DNA of 64,000 nt from NCBI GenBank assembly GCA_963817065.1, contig CAWFMO010000002.1, positions 62,001-126,000 on the forward strand, given 5' to 3'. The position numbers and the translations under genes are program-made. How positions within the stretch are numbered: position 1 is the first letter of the stretch; each line of letters opens with the position of its first letter. Positions 18,304 to 28,010 of the stretch are shown one piece after another. This DNA is from CAWFMO01 sp963817065. Lineage in GTDB: Bacteria; Actinomycetota; Thermoleophilia; Solirubrobacterales; 70-9. Under the pieces are notes generated by a model that ran no database searches, had not been told where the DNA came from, and saw only the letters and a list, made by a program, of their open reading frames with translations.

Positions 18304-18510
18304 ATGGAAGCACTCGCCATCATCCTCGCCGCCAGCGCCGGCAAGGCACACGCGCAGTCAGCACTGCCCCACGCGCCGGTCATACCGCCCGAACCACCTC
18401 GGCCGAATCGCAGCATGCCGCTCCGCCGGGCCACCGCAGCAGCCCTGCACCGCCTGGCCGACGTGGTCGAACCATGCGTCGCCACGGCAGGCCAACCGGC
18501 AACCCGCTGA
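18304..18510 (+). CDS. Small hypothetical protein after lacI-type gene
   Basis: A 68-residue ORF starting 2 bases after the LacI stop, with AAGGAG eight bases before the ATG. The sequence begins MEALAIILAASAGKAHAQSA and contains a helical stretch RATAAALHRLADVVEPCVAT. It has no recognised domain. The tight spacing and the good ribosome-binding site favour a real gene cotranscribed with the repressor. Confidence 0.45.
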   Translation: MEALAIILAASAGKAHAQSALPHAPVIPPEPPRPNRSMPLRRATAAALHRLADVVEPCVATAGQPATR

Positions 18511-18632
18511 CCGTCGCCAACAACCGTCCTGGACACCGCAGTTGGCGGCCGTACCCGCGCGGGAACGGCCGCCGTCGTTCAGCGCCTCCGGGGCGGCAAC
18601 ACCCTGTCACAGGGAAGTGCGACCATCTGGAA

Positions 18633-19094
18633 ATGCAGTTCAGAGCTACCGTCGGAGACGACGGCCGAGGCCGGGTCGTGTTGAACGTGCCGTTCGATCC
18701 CGATGACGTGTGGGCGCCCAAACCCCGCCATCATGTCGGCGGTACGGTCAACGGCCATCGAGTCCGTGGCGTCATCGAACGACGCGGTGTCGGCTGGGGC
18801 CTAGTGCTCGGTCCAGCGTGGTTGCGAGACAACGGCGTCGCGGCCGGGGACGACGTCGATGTCGCGATAGAACCTGAAGGGCCGCAACGCGGCGATCTCG
18901 CCGATGACGTCGCCGCCGCGCTGGTGGCGAACCCGCAAGCCGGCGAGTTCTTCGACGGACTGGCTCAGTTCTACCGGCGGGGTTACCTGCGCTGGATCGA
19001 GTCGACGAAGCGCAATCCGGCCGAGCGGATCCGACGGATTGCTCAGACAGTCGAGTTGCTCGCCGCCGGCGTCAAGGACTACCGACAGCGGTAG
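18633..19094 (+). CDS. DUF1905/YdeI-OmpD-associated family protein
   Basis: A 153-residue protein from the ATG 18633 (MQFRATVGDDGRGRVVLNVP). It has an N-terminal DUF1905 beta-barrel (FDPDDVWAPKPRHHVGGTVN, GWGLVLGPAWLRDNGVAAGD) and a C-terminal YdeI-like helical part (EFFDGLAQFYRRGYLRWIES, AERIRRIAQTVELLAAG) ending in the typical S-x-K-R-x-x-E-R-I-R-R. The family is widespread in soil bacteria, with no proven function. The frame is intact. It stands alone downstream of the LacI pair. Confidence 0.8.
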   Translation: MQFRATVGDDGRGRVVLNVPFDPDDVWAPKPRHHVGGTVNGHRVRGVIERRGVGWGLVLGPAWLRDNGVAAGDDVDVAIEPEGPQRGDLADDVAAALVANPQAGEFFDGLAQFYRRGYLRWIESTKRNPAERIRRIAQTVELLAAGVKDYRQR

Positions 19095-19278
19095 GGGCTA
19101 TCGGCCGCGGCCACCGATCCGGTGGCCGCCCCGTCGCGTTCATGTGCACCGGGACGAGTTCTTACCGACTGCTTACGCGGTCACCTCAGACCCGTCTGCC
19201 GCTTCGCGCCTCCCGTACCTGCGAGTGGCGACTCTCCACCGGAGCCGCCCCGGCACCAAGAGGCTACGAGGAGTAAGC

Positions 19279-21064
19279 GTGCGAACCACACCACGCCGAG
19301 CAGGGCGAATGCACACACCTACCGCACGGATCGCCATGGCCGTGGCGGTCGTCGCCGCGTCCGGGGCCCTGACCGCCACGTTCGTCTCCAGCGGCGGCAA
19401 GGGCACCGCGGACGCGGCCACCGAACTGAACCAGTTCGTCCCCATCCAGAACGGTCCAGCCCAACGTGCAGAACCCCACGCCCGGCGCGCAGGCGTCCAA
19501 GGGCTCCTTCACCGTGGACTGCGGCACCAACGGCAACGGCAAGTTCAGCCCGGACAACCCGGTCGCGCAGCCGGGCATCAAGAACGGCGCCGAGCACGTC
19601 CACGACTTCGTCGGCAACCTCGCCATCACCGCGAACTCGTCCAACGCCGATCTGGACGCCTCCGGGCACCACGTGCAAGAACGGCGACAAGTCCTCCTAC
19701 TTCTGGCCGGTCGTGCGCATCGACAAGACCGTCCGCTCCGGAGCCGACAGCCCAGCGCGCCCTCGCCGCGACGACCCCGATGGTGACCTGCCCCAGCGTG
19801 CGTGACCGGCTGCCCGCCGTGCCCGCGCGGGCCAAGGCGCGCCGTCGACAACCGGCTGGCCGCACTCGACCGCGCGGTCGCCGCCGCCAACGAGCGGATG
19901 GCCGCGAGCAAGGGCCGCATCGACGCCCGCCTCAACAACATCCGTCCTGGCGACCTGCGGACCCAGCGCGCCACAGCTGATCAAGGGCATCAGCGACAGC
20001 ATCGCCGCGGCCGGCGGCGGCCGCACCTCCGGCATGGTCTCGCTCGTGGAATGCGACACCAACTACGACGGCATGCACGCCGCCATGCGCCACACCGCGG
20101 CCAGCGTGAAGGCCGGCCTGGCCGCCAACCCGCAGATCCAGTGCCCGACCGTACGCGACAAGCTGCCCGGCGTACCCGCCCAGGCCCTCAACGAGGTCAA
20201 CCGCAACCTCGCCGAACTCGACCGGCAGATCTCCGAGGCCAACGAACGCCTGGTCACCACCCGCGGGCAGGGCGGCAAGAACTTCGTCGACAACGCCATC
20301 CTCGGGCCGCTGAAGGCCAAGCGAACCGCCGTCCTCGACCGCATCGCCATCGCCATCGCCCGCAGCGCCGCCCGCCCGCAGGGCCTCGAGGCGCTGGCCG
20401 GCTGCACCGTGACCGAGCCAGCCGCCGACGACCAGAACGGCCAGAACGGTCAGCAACCGGCGGCCGGCAGCCCCCAGCGCCCCCGCCGCCCTGCCCGACC
20501 CGCAAGGCCCGAACCTCGAACTGCCGAACAACACCGGCGGCATCGTCCGGCCCGCGTCGGTGCTGATCGAGTACCGCGGCAACGCCACCAGCAAGGTCGT
20601 CGCCGATGCCGAAGTTCCTGCGCGCGCTCACCGGTGACGCCAAACCGATCAGCCGCGGCCCGGCCAACGCCCGCGCCACCTGGACCTGCTCCGGCTTCAC
20701 CGACCGCCTCTCCGACAAGTACCCGATCTGCCCGGCCGGCCAGCAGGTCCAGCGCGTCCAGGACTTCCCCGGCTGCTGGGACGGCAAGAACATCGACAGC
20801 ACCAACCACCGCGACCACGTCGCCTTCGCCGACACCAACACCGGCGCCTGCAAGCAGGGCTTCGTGGCCATCCCGCAGCTGCGCATCACCATCTCCTACG
20901 ACATCCCCCGCGACGTGCAGGCCAAGGGCCAGTTCGCGCTGGACTCCTTCCCCGAGGAGGACCACAACCCGTTCTCCGACCACAACGACTTCATCAACGT
21001 CAACTCCGCCCAGACCATGCAGAAGATCGCCACCTGCATCAACAAGGGCAAGACCTGCCGCTGA
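19279..21064 (+). CDS. Secreted DUF1996 protein with an inserted repeat/coiled region, frameshifted
   Basis: Starts at the GTG 19279 behind GAGGAG. The N-terminus (RIAMAVAVVAASGALTATFV) is a signal peptide or anchor. The DUF1996 domain is split: the first part KNGAEHVHDFVGNLAITANS lies near residue 100, and the second part, ending FALDSFPEEDHNPFSDHNDF, lies at the C-terminus. Between them is a ~300-residue insert with two related units, CPSVRDRLPAVPARAKAR and CPTVRDKLPGVPAQALNE, each followed by a long Ala/Arg helix (LAALDRAVAAANERMAASKG; LAELDRQISEANERLVTTRG). Six or so indels break the frame. DUF1996 proteins are secreted and often carry carbohydrate-binding modules; the function is unknown. 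Confidence 0.75.
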
Positions 21065-21080
21065 CCGAGGTCTTGATGCC

Positions 21081-21120
21081 CGCTACGCCACCGAGGTTCA
21101 CCTACCTCGGTGGCGCAGCG
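21081..21120. terminator. Bidirectional hairpin between convergent genes
   Basis: A 16-bp stem with one mismatch (21081-21096 with 21105-21120) and an 8-base loop lies between the DUF1996 stop (21064) and the DUF4142 stop (21126). There is no T run, but the position fits a shared transcription end. Confidence 0.65.
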
Positions 21121-21125
21121 GGATC

Positions 21126-21911
21126 TCACCAGCGTCCGTGGTGCGACCGGCGGCGGTTGCCCGCGATGCGCAGCGTCGCGAAGACACCCACGCCCAGACC
21201 CGCGGCCAGCGCGAGCAGCGCGACGGGCAGGTTCGTCGTCGACATCGAGCTCTCGTTGGCGGCCGGCACCGGCTTGCCGGCGGCATCGGCCGCCGCTGCG
21301 GGTCCGGCGCGACCGGCAGGGCGGCGAAATCGACGATGTCGCTGCTCTCCAACAGCGTCATGTGCGTCACCACGAACTGGTTCGCCTGCTGCGCCAGCTT
21401 GCGGACGGTGTCGTTGCGCGTGGTCGCCCGCACGGCCGCGATGGCCGGGAAGATCTTTCCGTGCGCCGCGCGGAGCCGGTCGATGTAGATGTCGTCGAAC
21501 TCGTCGCCTTCGGCATCGCGCATCTCGGCGAGCCACTTCTGCTGGTCGCTGTTCGGCTTCTTCGGCAGGGCGATCCGCAGCTTCTTCGCGGCCGCACGGT
21601 CGAATCGCGTCGAGCACCTCATGCTGCGCCGCGATCTCCCGGCCGATCTTCTGGATCCGCGGATCCTGCGACTTCTCCTGCGCCATCTCGCCGGCCGGGA
21701 TCTCCCACAACCCGGCGAGACGCACCTTGACGACCAGATCCTTGTCGGCGGCCGAAATGTCGCCCTCGCCGTCGTCGGAGATCAGCTCATTGGGCGGCAC
21801 CGGAACGTTCGGCTCGGCGTACGCCGCCACGGGACTGAGCAACAGCAGGCCGACAGAGCAGACCACGGTGCCGCCCAACCGGCGCCACACGGTCGAACCG
21901 ATTCCCGGCAT
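21126..21911 (-). CDS. Secreted, membrane-anchored DUF4142 protein, two frameshifts
   Basis: Starts at the ATG 21909-21911 with GGAGGTTGGT upstream; ~260 residues restored. A signal peptide (GGTVVCSVGLLLLSPVAAYA) is followed by a helical DUF4142 domain: VKVRLAGLWEIPAGEMAQEK, IQKIGREIAAQHEVLDAI, RDAEGDEFDDIYIDRLRAAH and QANQFVVTHMTLLESSDIVD. The C-terminus has one membrane helix (NLPVALLALAAGLGVGVFAT) and a basic tail. DUF4142 proteins are ferritin-like four-helix periplasmic or exported proteins of unknown role. Frame breaks lie near 21605 and 21310. Confidence 0.8.
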   Translation of the reverse strand: MPGIGSTVWRRLGGTVVCSVGLLLLSPVAAYAEPNVPVPPNELISDDGEGDISAADKDLVVKVRLAGLWEIPAGEMAQEKSQDPRIQKIGREIAAQHEVLDAIRPCGREEAADRPAEEAEQRPAEVARRDARCRRRRVRRHLHRPAPRGARKDLPGHRGRAGDHAQRHRPQAGAAGEPVRGDAHDAVGEQRHRRFRRPAGRAGPAAAADAAGKPVPAANESSMSTTNLPVALLALAAGLGVGVFATLRIAGNRRRSHHGRW

Positions 21912-22158
21912 ACCAACCTCCAGGCCGCCATGGACACGTCTTCCTGGTGACAGATACGCAGCACACACAGCTAAAGATGAAAGCGCGAAGAAGGTTCGCA
22001 AGAAAACGGCGATTGCCGGTCAGTTGCCGCCCGGCTTCCTGGTGGGTCCGTGCCCGTTGCCGGACGGTGATCTGGACAGATCGGCCATCACCGGTCACGA
22101 CCGGTTCGCCCGTACGGGTTCGGCCTGCGGCGGAGGACGCGGCGAAAACAATCACCGC
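21912..22158. other. Stretch without a supported gene, containing the first segment join
   Basis: The left ~200 bp have actinomycete-like composition and no convincing gene; a short frame from 21947 runs across the join and is not supported. From about 22150 the sequence is a rhizobial-type repeat. The change of source lies between about 22,100 and 22,160. Confidence 0.6.
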
Positions 22159-22277
22159 GTCGTCCCCGCGCAGGCGGGGACCCATAGCCACCGGCCTCTC
22201 GATTTAAGCGAGCGGTGGCCACATCCTGCCTAACCAAAACGCCGGAGGTTATGGGTCCCCGCCTGCGCGGGGACGAC
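22159..22277. repeat. Inverted repeat of rhizobial REP type
   Basis: Perfect 28-bp arms at 22159-22186 and 22250-22277 (gtcgtccccgcgcaggcggg...) are separated by 63 bp. The motif is familiar as a dispersed palindrome in Bradyrhizobium genomes. Confidence 0.8.
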
Positions 22278-22281
22278 TGCG

Positions 22282-22551
22282 TTAAAAGCACGGATACCTG
22301 CGGCCGTCCTGGCCGCGATAGGCGGCGGCGCTCTGCTTGCAGCGGACCGAGGTCGGACCGTCGTAATAGGCCCAGGTGCCTGGGAATGGGCCCGGCCCGT
22401 AATTGTGGATGTAGCTGAACCAAGCGACATGGTGGCGATGGTGATGGCGATGATGGTGGCGGCGAACATACTCTTCGGCCTGCGCCATGATCGGCGCGGC
22501 GACCATGGCCACAACAAGCGCGGCGGCACCAAGGAATTTCAATCGGATCAT
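22282..22551 (-). CDS. Small secreted His-rich protein
   Basis: An 89-residue protein from the ATG 22549-22551 with GGAG seven bases upstream. It has a signal peptide (MIRLKFLGAAALVVAMVAAP, cleavage after IMAQA) and a mature part that starts with a histidine cluster, VRRHHHRHHHRHH, followed by an aromatic and glycine-rich segment (WFSYIHNYGPGPFPGTWAYY) and a C-terminal CKQSAAAYRGQDGRRYPCF. The two cysteines could form one disulfide. Similar short exported proteins are common in Bradyrhizobium. A role in metal binding is possible from the His cluster but not shown. Confidence 0.65.
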   Translation of the reverse strand: MIRLKFLGAAALVVAMVAAPIMAQAEEYVRRHHHRHHHRHHVAWFSYIHNYGPGPFPGTWAYYDGPTSVRCKQSAAAYRGQDGRRYPCF

Positions 22552-22686
22552 CTGTCGCTCCTGACATACAATGACAAAACAACGCAGTGGAAAAGCCGGT
22601 TCCAGCGGGAATTGGCCGCCGGCAAGCCCGATTCCGTTCAAATCAGCCTATCATCAATTCTGGCATTCCGTGATATCCCTAAAACC

Positions 22687-24775
22687 ATGAACCAGCACGC
22701 CAAGATCGACATCCGGCATTCCACCTGTCCGCATGACTGTCCGTCGGCCTGCGCCCTCGATATCGAGGTGATCGGCGGCCAGACCATCGGGCGGGTGCGC
22801 GGCTCCAAGCTGCAAAGCTACACCGCGGGCGTGGTCTGCGCCAAGGTCGCGCGCTATGCCGAGCGCATTCATCATCCGGACCGCCTGATGCATCCGATGC
22901 GCCGCACCGGCCCGAAAGGCTCCGGCCAGTTCGCGCGCATCTCATGGGACGAGGCGCTGGACGAGATCGCCAGCCGGTTCGACGCCGCCGAGCGCGAGTT
23001 CGGCGCCGAATCGGTGTGGCCCTATTACTATGCCGGCACCATGGGGCTGGTGATGCGCGACGGCATCAACCGCCTCGCCCATGTGAAGAAATATTCCCGC
23101 TTCTACTCGACGATCTGCGCCAACATCGCCCGCATCGGATTTGCCATCGGCACCGGCAAGATCGCCGGCGTCGATCCGCGCGAGATGGGCGTCTCCGACC
23201 TGGTCGTGATCTGGGGCACCAATCCGGTGAATACCCAGGTCAATGTGATGACGCACGCGATGCGCGCCCGCAAGGAGCGCGGCGCCAAGATCGCGGCGAT
23301 CGACGTCTACAACAACGACACCATGAAGCAGGCCGACATCAAGATTCTGCTGCGGCCCGGCACCGACGGCGCCTTCGCCTGCGGCGTCATGCATGTGCTG
23401 TTCCGCGAGGGTTTTGCGGATCGCGCCTATATGGAGCGCTACACCGATTGCCCGGATGAACTCGAGGCGCATCTCAAAACCCGGACGCCGGAATGGGCGT
23501 CGTCGATCTCAGCGGTGCCGGTCGAAGAAATCGAGGCCTTTGCGCGTCTGGTGGGCCAGACCAAGCGCGCGTTCTTCCGCCTCGGCTATGGTTTTACCCG
23601 CAGCCGCAACGGGGCGGCGCAGATGCATGCGGCGTTGTGCATTCCGGCCGTGACCGGCGCCTGGCAGTTCGAAGGCGGCGGCGCGTTCTTTAATAATATG
23701 GCGATCTGGAAGTTCAACGAATCCATCATCGAGGGCCACGACGCGATCGATCGCTCCATTCGGGTACTGGATCAATCGCAGATCGGACGTATTCTCACCG
23801 GCGATGCGGAGGCGCTCAGAGGCGGCGGCCCGGTCAAGGCGATGCTGATCCAGAACACCAATCCGATGACGGTGGCGCCGGAGCAGGACCTGGTTCGCGA
23901 AGGCTTTGCGCGGGAAGACCTGTTCATGGCGGTGCACGAGCAGTTCATGACCGAGACCGCGCAAATGGCGGACATCGTGCTGCCGGCGACGATGTTCATG
24001 GAGCATGACGACCTCTATTATGGCGGCGGCCATCAGCACATTTCGGTCGGCGCCAAGCTGATCGATCCGCCCGGCGAATGCCGCTCGAATCATGAGGTGT
24101 TGCAGGGCCTCGGCCGCCGCCTCAAGGTCTCGCATCGCGGCTTCGATCTGACGCCACGCGAACTGATCGATGCCACGCTGAAGTTGAGCGGGCACGGCGA
24201 CATCGACACGCTGCAGGCCGACCTGTGGCGCGACATCCAGCCGGATTTCCGCACCGCGCATTACCTCGACGGTTTTGCGCATGCGGACAAGAAGTTTCAC
24301 TTCAAGGCGGATTGGGCGCACCCCCCTTGGGGCAATCGCCGGCATGGGTCCTTGGGAGCAGATGCCGTCGCTGCCGGATCACTGGACCATTATCGAGGAA
24401 GCCGACGAGGCGCATCCGTTCCGGCTCGCGACCAGCCCGTCCCGCAGCTTCCTCAATACAAGTTTCAATGAGACGCCCTCGTCGATTGCCCGCGAGGGTC
24501 CGCCGTCGGTGATGATGCACCCCGCCGACGCCGCGCGGCTCGGGATCGCCGACGGCGACGCCGTCACGCTGGGCAACACGCGCGGCGAAACCACGCTGAC
24601 CGCAAAACTGTTCGACGGCCTGCGCCGCGGCGTGCTGATCGCGGAATCGGTGCAGCCCAACCGCGCCCATATCGGCGGACGGGGGATCAATACGCTGACC
24701 GGTGCAGAAGCCGTCGCGCCGGTCGGCGGCGCCGCGTTCCACGACAACAAGGTGTGGGCGAAGAAGGCGACGTGA
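22687..24775 (+). CDS. Molybdopterin (bis-MGD) oxidoreductase, one frameshift
   Basis: About 695 residues from the ATG 22687. The N-terminus carries a [4Fe-4S] motif, C-P-H-D-C-P-S-A-C, with a fourth Cys in GVVCAKVARY. The molybdopterin domain follows (SGQFARISWDEALDEIASRF, YYYAGTMGLVMRDGINRLAH, DLVVIWGTNPVNTQVNVMTH), with AMLIQNTNPMTVAPEQDLVR and MADIVLPATMFMEHDDLYYG in the later part and a C-terminal dinucleotide-binding barrel (PPSVMMHPADAARLGIADGD). It belongs to the DMSO-reductase superfamily, in the group of soluble single-subunit oxidoreductases. The substrate cannot be told. A base lost or gained in the CCCCCC run near 24322 breaks the frame. Confidence 0.85.
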
Positions 24776-24782
24776 CGATCAG

Positions 24783-24930
24783 AATGCGTGCCCCGGACGC
24801 AGCGCGCGCGCCGACTCTTCGCGGCGTGGCGCTGCAGAGCCGGGGCCGTAAGCACCGCCTTGGACGTCCCGGTTCTGCGACGCAGCGCGAAGATGCGCTG
24901 CATCGCGCCCGGGATGACGGATGTGCGAGA
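24783..24930. repeat. REP-like palindromic sequence
   Basis: The stretch gtgccccggacgcagcgcgc ... gctgcagagccggggc is an imperfect inverted repeat followed by a second related block (gcgacgcagcgcgaag ... catcgcgcccgggatg). This is the typical dispersed intergenic repeat of Bradyrhizobium. No gene is seen here. Confidence 0.6.
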
Positions 24931-24970
24931 TATAAATCGATCTTGCAGATCCCCCGCAATCCCGTCGCTA

Positions 24971-26143
24971 ATGTCCGCGCCACATCAGCTGCCGGGTACA
25001 ACCTTGACCAAAAGCCCCTTCTACACCGCCGAACACATCGCCTATCGCGACGTGGTTCGCCGCTTCGTCGAAAAAGAGATCGAGCCCTACGCCCATGAAT
25101 GGGACGAGGCGGGCAGCTTTCCGCGCGTGCTCTATGAGAAGGCGGCGGAGATCGGGCTGCTCGGGCTTGGATTTCCGGAAGAATATGGCGGCACCGAAGT
25201 CGACAATTTCATGTGGATCGTCGCGGTCCAGGAACTGGCGCGGGCGGGCTGCGGCGGCGTCAGCGCCAGCCTGAAAAGCAATTCGATCGGCGCGCCGCCG
25301 ATCGCGCGCGCGGGCACGCCGGAGTTCAAGGCGCGCGTGCTGCCGGAAATCCTGTCGGGCAAGAAGATTTCCGCGCTCGCCATCACCGAACCGTCAGGCG
25401 GATCGGACGTGGCGAATTTGCGCACCTCGGCGCGGCGCGACGGCGATGTTTACGTCGTCAACGGCGAAAAAACTTTCATCACCTCGGGCATGCGCGCCGA
25501 CTACATCACGACCGCGGTGCGCACCGGCGGGCCGGGACGCGGCGGCGTCAGCCTGCTGGTGATCGAGGGCGATACGCCGGGCCTGTCGCGCACGCCGCTG
25601 AAGAAAATGGGCTGGTGGGCGTCGGATACCGCGACGCTGCATTTCGACGACTGCCGCGTGCCGGCTGGCAACCTGCTCGGCGAGGAGGGCGAAGGTTTTC
25701 GGCTGATCACGCATAATTTCAACGGCGAGCGCCTGACCATGGCGGCGGGCTGCATCGCCGCGGCGCGGGTCTGCCTCGACGATGCGACCGAATACGCCAA
25801 ACAGCGCCACACCTTCGGAAAACCGCTGGCGCAGCATCAGGTGATCCGGCACAAGCTGGTCGACATGGCGCAAAAGGTCGCGGCGTCGCAGGCGATGCTG
25901 GAAATGCTGGCGTGGCGGCTCGATCAGGGCGAAAGCCCGGTGGCGGAAATCTGCATGCTGAAGAACCAGGCCACCCAAACCATGGCGTTCTGCGCCTCCG
26001 AAGCGGTGCAGATTTTCGGCGGCGCCGGTTTTATGCGCGGCATCAAGGTCGAGCGCATCTACCGCGAGGTGAAAGTGAACGCGATCGGCGGCGGCAGCGA
26101 GGAGATCATGAAGGACCTCGCATCCAGGCAGATGGGATTGTGA
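24971..26143 (+). CDS. Acyl-CoA dehydrogenase
   Basis: An intact 390-residue flavoenzyme from the ATG 24971 (MSAPHQLPGTTLTKSPFYTA). It has the N-terminal helical domain (YRDVVRRFVEKEIEPYAHEW), the FAD-contact motif SALAITEPSGGSDVANLRTS, the central beta domain FITSGMRADYITTAV, the second signature QRHTFGKPLAQHQVIRHKLV, and the C-terminal IYREVKVNAIGGGSEEIMKD, where the Glu following Ser is in the catalytic-base position. It oxidises acyl-CoA to enoyl-CoA and passes electrons to ETF. With the carboxylase genes downstream, it fits a branched-chain or terpenoid acyl-CoA pathway, but chain specificity cannot be read from the sequence. Confidence 0.9.
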   Translation: MSAPHQLPGTTLTKSPFYTAEHIAYRDVVRRFVEKEIEPYAHEWDEAGSFPRVLYEKAAEIGLLGLGFPEEYGGTEVDNFMWIVAVQELARAGCGGVSASLKSNSIGAPPIARAGTPEFKARVLPEILSGKKISALAITEPSGGSDVANLRTSARRDGDVYVVNGEKTFITSGMRADYITTAVRTGGPGRGGVSLLVIEGDTPGLSRTPLKKMGWWASDTATLHFDDCRVPAGNLLGEEGEGFRLITHNFNGERLTMAAGCIAAARVCLDDATEYAKQRHTFGKPLAQHQVIRHKLVDMAQKVAASQAMLEMLAWRLDQGESPVAEICMLKNQATQTMAFCASEAVQIFGGAGFMRGIKVERIYREVKVNAIGGGSEEIMKDLASRQMGL

Positions 26144-26170
26144 TTTCTTCTCGGTGCAACAACAGCGCCG

Positions 26171-26263
26171 TCATGCGCGGGCTTGTCCCGGGCATCCACG
26201 TCTGTGACTTGTTGAGCAGCGGAAACGACGTGGATGGCCGGGACGCTCCCGGCCATGACGAGT
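26171..26263. repeat. Inverted repeat, REP-like
   Basis: The element gtcatgcgcgggcttgtccc ... catccacgtc (from ~26171) reappears inverted at ~26228-26262 (gacgtggatggccgggacgc ... ggccatgac). It is a common rhizobial intergenic palindrome and lies between the acyl-CoA dehydrogenase and GST genes. Confidence 0.7.
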
Positions 26264-26285
26264 AATGAACAGGAGACGGAAACAC

Positions 26286-26936
26286 ATGATCACGCTCTAT
26301 CATTGCAACGCCGCGCGCTCGTTTCGTCCGCTCTGGATGCTGGAAGAACTCGGCCTTGCCTACGACCTCAAAATGCTGCCGTTTCCGCCGCGGGTGTTTG
26401 CAAAGGACTATCTCGCCATCAATCCGCTCGGCACCATTCCCTATATGATCGATGGCGATACGCGGATGTCGGAATCCTCCGGCATCTGTCATTACCTCGG
26501 CACGCGATACGGGCCGACGCCGCTGGTCGTGAGCGTCGATGAGCCGGCCTATGGCGCGTTCCTGAACTGGATGTATTTCAGCGACGCCACGCTGACCTTC
26601 CCGCAAACGCTGGTGCTGCGCTACACCCAGCTCGAACCCGAAGAGCGGCGCAACCCGCAAGTCGCGACCGACTATGCGAAATGGTTTTTGGGCCGGCTCC
26701 GGGCGGTCGAAGCGGCGGCCGGCAAGGCCGACACGCTGTGCGCCGATCGCTTCACCGCCGCCGACATTTCCGTGGGCTATGCCTTGCGGCTTGCCGAAAA
26801 CATCGGACTGGCCAAAGATTTCGGCCCCAACGTCGCGGCCTACTGGCAGCGCCTGCAGGCGCGCGATGGATTCAAGCGCGCGGTGGCGGCGGAAAATCTC
26901 GCCGGCGAGCAGCAGAAGGTGCCGAAGCGGACGTGA
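26286..26936 (+). CDS. Glutathione S-transferase family protein
   Basis: An intact protein of 216 residues from the ATG 26286 (MITLYHCNAARSFRPLWMLE). The N-terminal thioredoxin-like domain holds the cis-Pro segment NPLGTIPYMIDGDTRMSESS with the conserved E-S-x-x-I following, and the C-terminal all-helical domain contains FTAADISVGYALRLAE. Residue 11 region NAARS suggests a Ser/Cys-type (beta/nu-like) active site. It lies between catabolic acyl-CoA genes, so it may act in a co-metabolic or detoxifying step; the specific substrate is unknown. Confidence 0.88.
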   Translation: MITLYHCNAARSFRPLWMLEELGLAYDLKMLPFPPRVFAKDYLAINPLGTIPYMIDGDTRMSESSGICHYLGTRYGPTPLVVSVDEPAYGAFLNWMYFSDATLTFPQTLVLRYTQLEPEERRNPQVATDYAKWFLGRLRAVEAAAGKADTLCADRFTAADISVGYALRLAENIGLAKDFGPNVAAYWQRLQARDGFKRAVAAENLAGEQQKVPKRT

Positions 26937-26937
26937 G

Positions 26938-27142
26938 TGTCGTCCCCGCGACGCGGGCACGCATCGCCGAATGCGGTCTTGGGCACGCTGAGCAGAGACC
27001 TTCTTTCAATATCGCACGTTGGTATGGTCCCGGCCTTCGCGCGGACGACGCTGATGCGTCGGGACAGCGCCGGTGACATCGCCCTCCATTTCTGTATTCT
27101 GCTCATCGCTCCGCAAGAGAGCAACCGGGAGACGCTTCATCC
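26938..27142. repeat. Intergenic region with REP-like palindrome
   Basis: It contains gtcgtccccgcgacgcggg (from 26940) and a reversed, diverged partner ggccttcgcgcggacgacg (to ~27051). No gene is seen. The right part holds the promoter and RBS region of the DUF849 gene (agagagcaaccgggaga). Confidence 0.55.
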
Positions 27143-28007
27143 ATGGGCGACAAGGCCGTCATCACCTGCGCGCTGAACGGCGTGCTGACCGATCCGAAGC
27201 AGCATCATGTTCCGGTGACGCCGGAGCAGATGGCGCGCGAGGCCAAGGCCGCCTTCAATGCCGGCGCCAGCGTGATGCACATCCATCTGCGCCAGCAGGC
27301 GCCGGACAAGGGCCACCTGCCGTCGTGGGAGGTCAGCGTCTCTAGCGAGATCCAGCAGGCGATCCGCGAGGCCTGTCCCGGCGTCATCATCAATCACACC
27401 ACCGGCACCTCGGGGCCGAATTATCAGGGCGCGCTGGATTGCGTGCGCGAGACCAGGCCGGAAATGGCGGCCTGCAACGCCGGCTCGCTGAATTATCTCA
27501 AGGTGAAGACCGACAACACCTGGGCGTGGCCGCCGATGATGTTCGATAATTCGGTCGAGAAGGTGCAGGACTATCTCGACGTGATGAGAGAGGCGAACAC
27601 GATTCCCGAATTCGAATGTTTCGACGTCGGCATCGTGCGCTGCGTCGGCATGTACCGGCAGACCGGGATGTATGCGGGGCCGCTGGAATACAATTTCGTG
27701 ATGGGCGTCGCCTCCGGCATGCCGGCCGATCCGGACTTGCTGCCGATCCTGCTGAAGTTGAAATTGCCGGACGCCAACTGGCAGGTCACCGCGATCGGCC
27801 GCGCCGAAATCTGGCCGCTGCATCAGCGCTGCGCCGAGTTGGGCGGCCATCTGCGCACCGGGCTGGAAGATACGTTCTATCTGGCCGATGGCGCCAAGGT
27901 GACATCGAACGGGCAGTTGATCGAGAGCCTCGCCGCCTGCGCGCGCCGGCCGGGCGCGAGGTCGCGAGTCCGGCCGAGGCGCGGCAGATTTTCGGGATAT
28001 TCAGTGA
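27143..28007 (+). CDS. Beta-keto acid cleavage enzyme (BKACE, DUF849), frameshift near the end
   Basis: About 285 residues from the ATG 27143 (MGDKAVITCALNGVLTDPKQ). The TIM-barrel features of 3-keto-5-aminohexanoate cleavage enzymes are present: the zinc ligands H-x-H in ASVMHIHLRQQ, INHTTGTSGPNYQGALDC, and GLEDTFYLADGAKVTSNGQL near the end with the third ligand Glu. The family condenses a beta-keto acid with acetyl-CoA to give a CoA thioester and acetoacetate. A frame change near 27945 alters the last ~25 residues; restored they read GREVASPAEARQIFGI. The exact stop is uncertain because a repeat follows at once. Confidence 0.85.
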
Positions 28008-28010
28008 CTG

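Noticed and set aside
22159..22277. Possible CRISPR repeats (gtccccgcgcaggcggggac resembles type I-E repeats)
   Set aside because: Only two copies occur, in opposite orientation and 63 bp apart, with no spacer series and no cas genes; it is a REP-type inverted repeat.
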